A model generated the notes under the pieces. The model saw only the letters and a program-made list of their open reading frames with translations, searched no databases and had not been told where the DNA came from. Shown piece by piece: positions 54,804-64,000 of a stretch of 64,000 bases of DNA. Position 1 is the stretch's first letter. Every line of letters begins with the position of its first letter. The stretch lies in assembly GCA_013368315.1 (NCBI GenBank), contig JAACJM010000222.1:1-64000 (forward strand), read 5' to 3'. Source of the stretch: Tetrapyrgos nigripes. Lineage: Eukaryota > Basidiomycota > Agaricomycetes > Agaricales > Campanellaceae. A program made the translations under genes and the position numbers.

Positions 54804-55380
54804 ATCAAATGTACTTTCAGCTTGATGGAAAAGTTGGGAAAAGTGGTAGATAGGTAGTACTTACTATCGCTTCTATATACGTCTTTATTGAAGTCGTACA
54901 AATCCAAGCCATGTATACTCACAGCTAAGTACGCGTAGAAATGTGCTGAAAGCCTGAACTCAAATAAAATAACACATGTACCCATTGCCATTGTGTACAC
55001 AATCATTCATTCATGATCGAATGAGTCCTCCCTCAATCTTATAATTATCTTTCAAAAGAAATTCTCCACCAAATCCTTCCCAGCCACCTCTGCGGTGACA
55101 GGAAAAGTATTAGCAATGAAAGACCCTAAATCAGCTCTGTTCCCAGTTCGACTCAAATAAATCCTAGGTGCCTGGACTTTTGACACTTTAGGCGTTGAGT
55201 CCAGCTGAGAATCATAAGAATCAGGGAAATTTGCAAGCTGTAACTACACATCAGTCTCTTTCGAACATGCGATATCTAATATAGCATTTATTTCAGCCAC
55301 ATATACACCATAATCCCGAAAAAAGCAGTGATAAGTAGTGTTAGCAATGTCAACGGCGGCTCGCGATTGAACTCAGCCCA
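54804..55380. other. Intergenic sequence between convergent genes
   Basis: Contains the 3' flanks of the DUF6533-like gene (plus) and the DPBB gene (minus). A plus-strand tail near 55080-55260 is AT-rich with no recognised features. Confidence 0.4.
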
Positions 55381-56009
55381 TTAGTTAGGTGGAACAAAGC
55401 CAAAAGGCTCAAAGTTCCACTTGATAGGGAATCTTCCTACATCCAAGAATCAAATTCCTCGAAAAGACTGCGAGAGAGGTCTAGAACAAATTTCAAGCAT
55501 TCAGCAGATAAAAATTCAGTAGAATATCATCCCACTCACCAAGACCATCGCCACACCCTGGGCAACTATCGAGAGTCTGTCCGTAATGAATGTTCCCGTT
55601 TCTCTGGTCAGTGATCTTGACCCACTGTATACGTCCGTCGACGACACAATGAACGTTAGAAATCTCACCCGACGGAAGGTATGAACGCAAAGTTCAAAGA
55701 TACCTGGAAGTAGTTACCGCCTTTGTTTTGATCATAGAGGGCCTTGGGGATCGCAATGATCTCGTCGCTGGGGACGCTGACTACACCGCAGTTTCCGAGG
55801 CCGACGTCGAACCAGGTGGCCTTTTGATGTTCAAGAACGAATTAATTCGAGTGAGTGACCAAGAATGTGGGTAATGGGACGATTCACATCGCCAAAGTGA
55901 TCAATCCTCTTCTCGAGGGTCGTGGTTTCACTAGTAGGAGCAGGAGAAGCCAGGGCGAGGGCAGAACCGACACGAGAAGCACGGAGCTGGAGAAAAGAAG
56001 AGCGGCCAT
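55381..56009 (-). pseudogene. RlpA-like double-psi beta-barrel (expansin/barwin-like) secreted protein with frameshifts
   Basis: The start at 56009 gives MAALLFSSSVLL, a signal-peptide-like sequence. A frameshift is needed to reach ALALASPAPTSETTTLEKR, ending in a KR Kex2 site. Intron about 55893-55826 leads into ATWFDVGLGNCGVVSVPSDEII and ALYDQNKGGNYFQ. An intron ending in tatacag precedes WVKITDQRNGNI..TLDSCPGCGDG. A last intron (GTGAGT..TTCTAG) precedes DLSRSLFEEFDS, where a second frameshift separates DVGRFPIKWNFEPFGF at the end. GxCG, the CPGC(G) motif and DLS..F are the DPBB family landmarks. The family includes small secreted proteins that bind cell-wall polysaccharides or plant targets. 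Two frameshifts suggest a recent pseudogene, unless sequence errors are present. Confidence 0.6.
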
Positions 56010-58418
56010 TGCTAGGGAAAGTTGAGACGATGCTGCTAATATAGAAGAGGAGATTACGAGGCCCTTTTAAGGGACTCGTTCTTACAAACCGGCCATTTGC
56101 TGTGTGGCTATGCTGAAATGGTCCATCGGTTCGGTTATCTTTTTCACTCCGATCCGCTTTTCGGCAATTCCCGTACTGTACTGTCGCAGTACTTTTGCCG
56201 TTTGGCCGGAATTCAAACTCAGAGCTCAGCGGCAACACAGTTGACAGTCGTTGCTTCAAAAGGCCTCGTATCCATGCCACGCGTCAGCGATGGCCCACAT
56301 TTCCTCGTTCTTTGTGAAGAAAAACAGACCAATCACTCGTCTTTTTATACCCATGAACCATTGGTAAGTATTAGTATCTCGTCGAAAAGATAGTACTGGT
56401 ATGAAAGGGGTGTGGGCCAGCGCTGAGGCGTGGCGAGTACGAGGCCACAGGGTTCACCACAGACTAGTAATTGATTTTTTTCTCATGTACAAACATATAG
56501 AAAAACTGGCTTTGCAAGTCAAAAGAGCCACTCACCGAAACTGCTCCCCCTATCAAAGGTACACCTTCCCTTCATCCAGGTCTCTTCTCTCCAACTTCTC
56601 ACTCGTCAGATGTTCTCCTCCAGACTCTCCATTCTCTGTCCCATCCCCATTGACTCATAACACTGTAGTAGAGCTCCCTGCTGAGCTCACGCTAAGCACC
56701 ATTGGAATCCCGTTCCAGGAGAGTTAACCGCCATGGAATCACCCGAACTCGCAGAAGTCGCAGAAAGACTGATGTTTGAAGCTTATGGTAATGTGAATGC
56801 TGCAAGGAGCAGACAAGACGCGTTCAATGGAGAACCCGCATCGGAAGATCCAGGGCCAGCACTGGAGACGATGTTTTGAGTCGCGGAGGACAAGTAGAGA
56901 AGAGAGGCTGGTGACAATGAAAAGCGGAGTTGAATTGAAGTGGGCAGGAACACAGTGTTGACCTGACTGAGAAAGACAAGGAGAATGATTATTGTAACAA
57001 TGTGGTATGTAGATGAATTGGCGAGTGTGGCCGCAAAAACAAACGTATACGTATATTTGCAATACCAGTATGAGCGGTTAGGGGCAAGGGAAAAACCGGA
57101 GACAAAGGACCGGGAAAAAACGGGAACAATTTGTATAGCCACAAGCGGAAAATGGCCATGGGTGTAAAGAACTTAGCCTCATTCTTCGGCCTCGTATCGT
57201 AACTGAGTGGCTTACATACTCAGAACCTTCTCCATTGTGGCACAACATAAAAGATGTCCGATGCGGCTTTCATTTTCGGTTGCAAGCAATAGCATGCCAA
57301 AATATTTTCTGCTGACTATCTGCACCTAAACCCAGTCCCTGATACTCTTGAATGCAAGGTCGGTTTTCTTTTGTGTTTCCGAGTACCGTCGAATATCAAT
57401 TACTAATAGTAACTTAGCTACGACAACACTCTGCGTACTAGTACCGTGGGTGCGTACCTGACATTCAAACGCTAGTCTCTCGGAGCCAGACCCCTACTTG
57501 AGTAGGGGGCCGGACGCAAGTCTGAAGAATCCGGAAATGCGACTAGCACTCAAGTTCAACCTCCAACCTCTGATGTTGCCTCTTGCCTCAGGTCGCCGGG
57601 AAGAATGAAAACGTCCGAGTGTGAATTGATTCGCAGTAAATACTAATAAACGTTCGAGGACGTGCACGTGGTTGGGACACTGTGAAGATGGACGACTCAA
57701 AGTCAATACGCTGCCTGATTTAACATACTTATAGGCACAGGGCCAGAGTCGACCAACCATCTAAGTAAGGAGGCCTCAAGCAGAGCCAGATATAATGCGC
57801 AATGATCAATCTGAGGAAATAACACGCTGTCTCCGACAAGTGTGGGATGCTCGACTCGGACACGTCTCTTCGAGGCGCTTACACTAAGCTCACGCCATGG
57901 CAGACGGAAGGAGAGCGAACGTTATCGGAATTTGAGAACATTGATGTATCGATGTCTCGAGTATGCACCATTGGTCTAGCCCTGGCTAATAATGTACTTC
58001 TGGAACCTACAGTTATAACCTACGAACAGTGAAGGCCAGTCGACTATCGATTCCGACAAGATACAGAAAGGAGCAAATGAAGATTCTGAGGGTGGATAAT
58101 AATGACTCTCTAGCTTCGTCCTAATCCCTCTGTGCTCAACCGTTATTAGGCAGACAGCACGTAGTGCGAAGCATGATTCAGAGGGTGAGGCCAACAGGCT
58201 TAAGAAAGCTACCCAACGATAAAGCGATAATTATACAGACAATCCAGCTATTTTAACCAATACGTAACGCCGGTAGTATCCAATTCCCTTGTTATAACAA
58301 GATCCCAGATTTTAGCAAGAAAATTAGGGGCAGAAGACGACTACATCATGCATAGAAAGGAACGAGGGGAAGAGATTGTCAGCATTCTGGCAAGATTACT
58401 AAGGAATCCAGATTGAGA
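56010..58418. other. Intergenic region, nothing recognised
   Basis: The first 300 bp form the upstream region of the DPBB gene. Frames of about 90-120 codons at 56739-57142 and 57494-57760 overlap each other on one strand, or mirror other frames. They lack splice support and recognisable domains. I see no mobile element. Confidence 0.4.
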
Positions 58419-59497
58419 CTAGTATTCACCATTGAAAGCAATATTTCCAGCACCACAAGCACGAACGGGAGAGTCGTTTCCACAGCCGGAGAGGTCCTTT
58501 GTAAGGATTTCAGAAAATGTATCAAAGAGGGGCAGAAGGGTACTTACGCCGACGGGGTATGCGTTGGAGCACTGTTCATCCGATTCGAAAAAAGAGTCAG
58601 CGAAAGTACATCATAGATTAGTAGAAAAAGTACGCACCCCACAGTTAGCATTAGTACAAGTGACTGTAGCGCATCCAGCAGCTCCGATTTGGATAGACTG
58701 AGTGAACCCTTGGATGTTGGAGATGTCGTAGCTTTGTGGGGTGAAGAAGTCGCCGGAATCTATGATGTTGCGATGAGCACACATGTAAAAGGATCAAGAG
58801 TGATCGAGGTCGACAATAAAGGATGGGGGGGATGGAGGAAAGGAATGAAGGAAGAGAGGAAGAGAGGAAGAAGGAACGAAAGAAAGGGTGGAAGAGAGGA
58901 AGAGAAAGGAAGAAAGAAAAAAAAGAAAGAAACACATACCCAAGTTAAATTCACCGAGAGTGCACCCTTCACCTTTAGCACCACAGGCTCCGTTTTGGTT
59001 GAAGACGCGGCCGACCCACTGGCAGTGTAGCATGAACCAGGTTTATTGAGCATAGACAAGTATAATATGAGTATAACGGATTTGTCAAATGAAGCTCATC
59101 AAAGAAACGTACGCTATTCGGAACATTAACAGTCCTAGAAGCACCAGGAGCAAGTGAGCCTGGCTGGGCACCGGTGAAGCTGGAGGCGTCGCTGCAACCT
59201 AAAATGAATAGAGAGTAGGAGAAATGCATCCCAGTCAGTCCAGACCAGACGAAGTGACAAAGTTACTGAGTACTCACGAGGACTGTAGCCACAACGAGTA
59301 TCAGCGATGATGGGGTTGACAGCATTGCCACATCTGTTGGTGAAGGTGAACTGGACAAAAGGAAAGGCATCAGTTAAGTTGAAAACCCATAGGACCAGAT
59401 TGGAAGATGACAGACTGAGACGTATACGTACAGCGTGGTCAGCGTAAGCAGAAGTAGCGAATGCAAGAGCGGCGGCAGCGACGGTGAGGAATTTCAT
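58419..59497 (-). CDS. Small thaumatin-like protein (secreted), complete seven-exon gene
   Basis: Exons on the minus strand: 59497-59432, 59350-59278, 59198-59113, 59018-58940, 58759-58638, 58571-58548 and 58496-58419. All introns are GT..AG and all phases agree, giving 528 nt and 175 residues. The N-terminus MKFLTVAAAALAFATSAYA is a signal peptide. The mature part has FTFTNRCGNAVNPIIADTRCGY, PGSLAPGASRTVNVPNSW, GRVFNQNGACGAKGEGCTLGEF, then the short C-terminal lobe FFTPQSYDISNIQGF and GCGNDSPVRACG. Its eleven Cys and length fit the small thaumatin-like class. Such proteins act outside the cell, with reported glucan-binding or glucanase roles in fungi; the role here is unknown. The gene is intact. 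Confidence 0.87.
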
Positions 59498-60087
59498 TGT
59501 GAAATTAAGAGAAGGGTGTAGTTGGTGACGAGAGTAAGGCTGGGATTAAACTCTGTACGAACGGTAGAGAGGATGGGTGAAAAGTGAGCTTAGTCCCACC
59601 TTAAATACCTCGTGGAATCCGAAGATCTCAACAAAGTTAAAGTTAACATTAATGTTGCGAGTAGCGACGGCGGCGGAAAACTGGTATCGAATTATCATGT
59701 TACATCGTAATCGTCAATCAATAAAATCAAAACCGGGCGGACTGCCAGGGACCATCAGCATACATAGACTGCACAGTCCGTAGATCGTTACCGAGGTTTT
59801 CGACTTGATAGAGGTTGGATGCCGGGATGCAGGTATGTAGTGCTTGATGAATTCAAGGTAATTGGAGCTGGGACAGGGCAGCCTCAGCGCTCACAACCTC
59901 AATATTAGAGCGGCTATTGAAAGATTCTGAGATGTGAACTGAGAAAGCGTACAATGTTGCGTTACTGACCGAAGAAATATTCAAGCGACTTGCCAGCGAC
60001 TCGTACTGCAGCCGGTGTCAGCAGCTCTGACAAACCGTCAGCTTTCAGTTAGACGAACGAGGAAGACAGAAGATACAATCGGTACAG
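59498..60087. other. Upstream region of the thaumatin-like gene
   Basis: On the minus strand tatttaagg (about 59599-59607) lies roughly 105 bp above the ATG and is a candidate TATA box. The remaining sequence holds no gene that I can support. Confidence 0.45.
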
Positions 60088-60115
60088 CCCCCCCCCCCCC
60101 CCCCCCCCCCCCCCC
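60088..60115 (+). repeat. Homopolymer of 28 C
   Basis: Unbroken run of cytosine, the longest homopolymer in the window. The reported length may not be accurate, because such tracts are error-prone. Confidence 0.85.
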
Positions 60116-61450
60116 AACAGCCTCACTACTACTTATGGTTGACTTATGGGATGCAGAGGAATTCTTGCATGTGAGTCGGATCATTAACGGTGCAGCAAGA
60201 GGGCTCGGTATGTCTAGAATGTCGAGTAAGCATCTAACTTTGCGTTTTACGGGTTCCCAACACAATACGTAGTCCCTAAGCACAGAGAGCTTCAAATGAA
60301 GAATGATGCACACACGATCAAAATCAATGTTTGTGTTTGAGACCATACGGTCTCGTACGGTTCTACAGGCAGCATGATTTTCCGTAGGGATGCGCATGCG
60401 CCCATACTGCATCCACATGGCGACGCCTACATTGTCATGAATAGCATAAATATATGAGAACGCGCGTTAGTCGATGACCAGAGTAATCAGTTTGAAACAT
60501 TCGTATGGCCTGCGTGCTCGATAGGACCTGAAGGAAAAAGGAATCAGCTGAAAATAGTATCAAAATGCCCATCTAGACTTTGACTGGTTGGGCCAGCGTA
60601 GTTCCAGAGCTTGAGAGACAGAAGATACTAGAGCTCTGAAGGCTCTGTATTGTTGTGGGCTCCTGAAGGACACCGACGTAGTGATAAAAGGGAGTCTGAG
60701 TGTGACAGACAATCAGGGAATTAGTAAGCTGTCTTCCACTCTTCCACCCAACTTCTAACGAGGGTACCGAGCCAAGAGTCTGCCTAGGGAAGACTACCCA
60801 ACTTCACCTCACCGGAATGGAATACTCAAGCACACTCTGCAACCTGGCATTGAGTGTTTATTGTTTTCGCCTCAATGCATAGCTCTGGCTCTGGACCACT
60901 GGTCGCCTTTCTCAACAGTCTGGACTCTAATTGGAACGGAAACAAATCTGGAACCTATATCGCCTGTTTTCGGGGCATGTTGGACTAAAATGTCGTGCGC
61001 TGGCTGGGATAGGTCTCCGACGGTGAATACAGGTGTGTACTGCCGGTCACGGTTGATTAACGTTGATTCCACGCTGCTCACTCCAGTGCAACTTCAACGT
61101 TAGCCGGACTCGCCGTGAGCTGAACTCTTCATCGGGCAGTACCTCGTACCATGCGCAGGGTTTGAGAACGAGCGCATTTTGACAGTGATCAGATCCTTGT
61201 CCGGACCCAGAGGATGGTTAGGTTGCGTGAACAGGGCTGGGAAGGCTACAATATGGAGGATGGTCGGTTTTAGCTGGATGTGAGGCATAAGCTCTGTCAT
61301 GAGAGCGCTCGAGGAATTATTGTCTTAGATGGACCGGGAAACTACCTGAAGGTGAGTATCATCTTTCCTCTTTGTGTCGTGCTGGAAGCTCATTCTATAT
61401 ATCTCAGCTTCGCCCGCTCAAGGTCAAATTTCCGTCCAGTCATATAGGCT
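60116..61450. other. Unassigned intergenic sequence
   Basis: No long open frame, splice pattern or repeat that I recognise. Base composition is close to that of the neighbouring host-gene region. Confidence 0.4.
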
Positions 61451-63000
61451 AGAGTGCTTCGCAAGCCCAGGCTCAGGCTGCTCAGCGGTCATTTGAACCC
61501 TTCGAGTACAGTGGGGGGTGCGTTGCCTCAGTTTTCTTGCAGCCGGGGCTTTTCGTTGACAATCCATGCTCTCATGCTCTTTAGCCTTACTAGAGCCTTC
61601 CACTCGTTCTACAAACGCTTACGCTTGCCAATAGCACCCAACTCATATATGATATGCAGAATGAACTCGTCTTTCCTTTCCCCAGTTTTCTTACCCAAAA
61701 CATATCATCTTCTCGATCGGGGCACCTTTGTCCTTTTGCACGCTCAGATGTGGCTGTGCCTTTTTCAAGGAAACCAACTTTATCCTCCAATTCACCCAAC
61801 TCTCCTGCTGTCCTCGTATAACTTCACCAGGACTCGAAGGCCACTATTCTCTCTCTTCAACCAACGTCTCATGCCTATTGCCCTCCATTCGCGCCTCTAC
61901 GCGGTTTTGGCCTGTCCGTCTGTTCATGTGGCTGTGCTGCATTCGGACACCGAATGATTGTCTTGCATCTCCCTTTGCTCATACTCTGAGGGCCATCACA
62001 AGATGCATGGCTTAGCAGCAATTACTGTGTCCGAACCACAGTACAAAATGAGCCAATATTGGACAGTTGGTCACGATTATGTACCGTCGAGGCCAATCAC
62101 TACGAAGCCTGTCTCTCTATTCATGTTTCCGCAAGCAGATTTTATATGCAGATCAGTATATGGCTCTTTACCCAAGTCATCCGCGCTTCTAGTACTACTG
62201 TCTTCCACATACTCGGACTATCCTCGTTGACAGTTCGTTCTTTGGGTTAGGTCGCTTGTCCGACTCGTCGTCCAATACACATCTGCTGGTTTTCAATGAT
62301 ACTCGAACTCTCTACAACGTACAGAGTCTAAAACTTCCTCCAGCTTTTATCTCATGCACATCGGCTCCCTCCTCTATGCACCTTTGTGCTCTTGGTCTGA
62401 TCATGTGGTTGTACATGTTTTTGAGAAACCAATCTCGCCTTCCAATTCTTCCGTTTCTTCGTCAATTCCCGTAGAAATTCACTAGCAGACGACCGTAACT
62501 CTCCTACACCTTCTCCGGAGATCTTATGTCTTGTATTCTGTTACTACACACACTGCACATTTTCGACCGTTTGGCCAGACAATGTGGCTGTGCAAACGCA
62601 GTCGAAGACGAGATTGTCATACATTTCTGTTCCCTCATGCGGTGTGGCCTTGTAGCGCTATTCGAAGATACCTGTGTGGCTTTGGATATAGCTGATGCGC
62701 AGAGCAGGATATGCTTACTTATATCGTGTCTAGACTAACAAGGATGTCTTTCTTCGTGCGCTTTTACCGGCTGGGCCTTGCTCAAAATATCATTAACCTT
62801 ATACGCGTAACCCCGAGTTCTTCATGCTCTTGCATGTCGCTGGCTTCGTATTTTGGTTCTTGGCTCTTGTTACGTGGCTGTGCAGTCAAATTCTTACTAC
62901 CTTGAGTTCTTCGCTGTCCTAGGTTGTCTTTTTGCTGCATATCATGGCGAACATTCTTACGTATACGTCGTGCTCCCAAAACCAGAGTTCTAGGTTGTTT
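61450..63000 (+). repeat. Degenerate repeat array with a (A/C)NGTGGCTGTGC core
   Basis: The core gtggctgtgc (or gtggttgtac) recurs near 61751, 61929, 62405, 62583 and 62873. The longer context is shared in two classes. gcacctttgt..aaaccaa..ccaattc occurs around 61720-61800 and 62380-62450, and tttggccngn..gtggctgtgc occurs around 61905-61945 and 62565-62600. A period of about 650 bp with a 180-bp sub-period fits. Open frames here (61454-61957 and others) follow the repeat and are probably not genes. Confidence 0.5.
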
Positions 63001-64000
63001 TCATAGACCCCGAGGACGTTATGTTGGTCTTTCTACTTCTCTCTTCTCTCTGGGATACTCGGTATGCCCACATGTTCGTCTTTAGTGCGACGTTATTTAC
63101 GTTTTTTACCTCTGAAGTCAATCTTAAGTCAAGCTTTCCTCTTATCTCTTGCGCGCCCGTGCTCTACATACGTGTCGCAGATAGCATTTACTTCTTCATA
63201 TAACGTGCTGGCTGAAATCTTTCATCAATCTTTCTGTTCGTCCATTGGGGATCTTTTTGTGCATCCTCTGTGCAGAATTACGGTGCCTCTTCTCGTTAGC
63301 CGGGCTCAGAGCAAATCGCTCTTGCCAGTGAAGGGTCGACCTACTTGTCACGATCGAGATATAGAGTCATATGCACGCTCAAGGCGGTGGATTGGATGTT
63401 GTACTTACACTCTTTGCAGTACATTGCTTTCTGTCCATCTGTTTCTCGGATTCTTTTGACTGGTTTTTATTTTCTTTCGACCTCCATCTGCATCTTTTCA
63501 ATGACCTCCATCTTCATCCCAATGATTGTCTTTAGTCTCGGGACTCTCGGTTTACCGCCTTGACACTCGCATTTTCATGTCATTCCGCGTCAGCCTACAT
63601 CACCACCGTCCTGAGCTGACCGACAGGTTTTGGAAGCCGCTAGAAGGAGCATGGTAACTTTTTTGATGCTTCATGGCTTGCGATGGAGCGTAAGTGACTC
63701 AAAATACTATGATATAAGTCCTCCTTCCTTTGGGCAGTTGTTTCGTCTGGATTTGGCGGTTCTCATCGTCTGCTCTCCTTACTGGCGGAGAACGCATGGA
63801 GTAATACTTCTCAAATGCTTGGTTCTCATTCCCGCAATGGATACTATCGGCCAGATCCTTGATATGTGGTTTTGGATCTATCTTGCGTCGCTGACTCGCT
63901 GTCGCTTTACTGAATTAGGGTTAGGGTTTGTCCCAAACCGTCAGATCCACTCTTTCCGCCATAAGTATTCCAATACTATCTTTCTACCTTAATGCTTTTC
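63001..64000. other. Unassigned right end of the window
   Basis: Short frames only. A double TTAGGG (near 63917) occurs, as also near 45351. Two units are not enough to call a telomeric array. Confidence 0.4.

Noticed and set aside
58689..59059. Frames rich in Arg/Lys/Glu (plus) or Phe/Ser/Leu (minus) around 58800-58940
   Set aside because: They come from a purine-rich intron of the thaumatin-like gene.
61454..61957. 167-codon plus-strand frame as a gene
   Set aside because: It lies in the degenerate repeat array, lacks a domain and is overlapped by other frames of similar quality.

Overview
The window looks like a transposon-rich stretch of a basidiomycete genome, most likely an agaricomycete. 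The few host genes have many short introns (about 54-95 bp, GT..AG, CTAAC-like branch sites) and belong to basidiomycete-typical families: a small thaumatin-like protein, a double-psi beta-barrel secreted protein, and DUF6534- and DUF6533-like membrane proteins. No rRNA genes or CRISPR arrays were seen. The only tRNA-like sequence is degenerate and sits inside a small insertion.

Positions 1-46000 are a nest of mobile elements whose boundaries can be read from target-site duplications (TSDs). A Tf1/sushi-type chromovirus family (family 1) occurs three times: a left-truncated copy (1-1316, minus), a copy at 16902-24102 (plus, TSD gatac) and a copy at 32221-40235 (minus, TSD atcaa). A large DNA transposon (2380-16800, 6-bp TSD cccaca, 30-bp inverted ends) carries a DDE transposase relic and a Ulp1-type cysteine protease relic. 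It is interrupted by a second chromovirus (family 2, 7360-15479, plus, TSD cttcc), by an LTR-like element (3410-5004) and by a 241-bp insertion with a tRNA-like core. A Ty1/copia relic (27329 to about 42160) is split by an intact Tc1/mariner element (30262-31888, TA), by the third family-1 copy, by a 148-bp MITE (41039-41186, TSD cttac) and by a GGTACC-rich insertion (about 28075-28680). A solo LTR of family 2 (42500-44870, minus, TSD gagat) is itself split by a 1680-bp TG..CA element flanked by a 20-bp direct repeat.

The most interesting object is in the 3' region of the family-2 chromovirus. On the strand opposite to gag-pol lies a complete three-exon gene (14567-13549) with its own TATA box, encoding about 301 residues with a Zn(II)2Cys6 cluster, an acidic/coiled-coil segment and a basic tail. 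It is intact although gag-pol of the same copy is broken. Other noteworthy points: an Ulp1 protease travelling with a DDE transposase, a conserved ORF just before gag in family 1, self-primer/PBS pairing with a correctly placed TATA box, a gag stop overlapped by pol in the -1 frame in both chromovirus families, and recurrent CGA-to-TGA nonsense changes.

Positions 46000-64000 are lower in recognisable transposons and hold the host genes: a possible small ORF (46128-46439), a DUF6534-like gene (49218-49983), a LINE 3'-end relic (51530-52230), a DUF6533-like gene remnant (53675-54803), a frameshifted DPBB gene (55381-56009) and a complete 7-exon thaumatin-like gene (58419-59497). The right end (about 61450-63000) is a degenerate repeat array. 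Large parts of this half show nothing I can identify.
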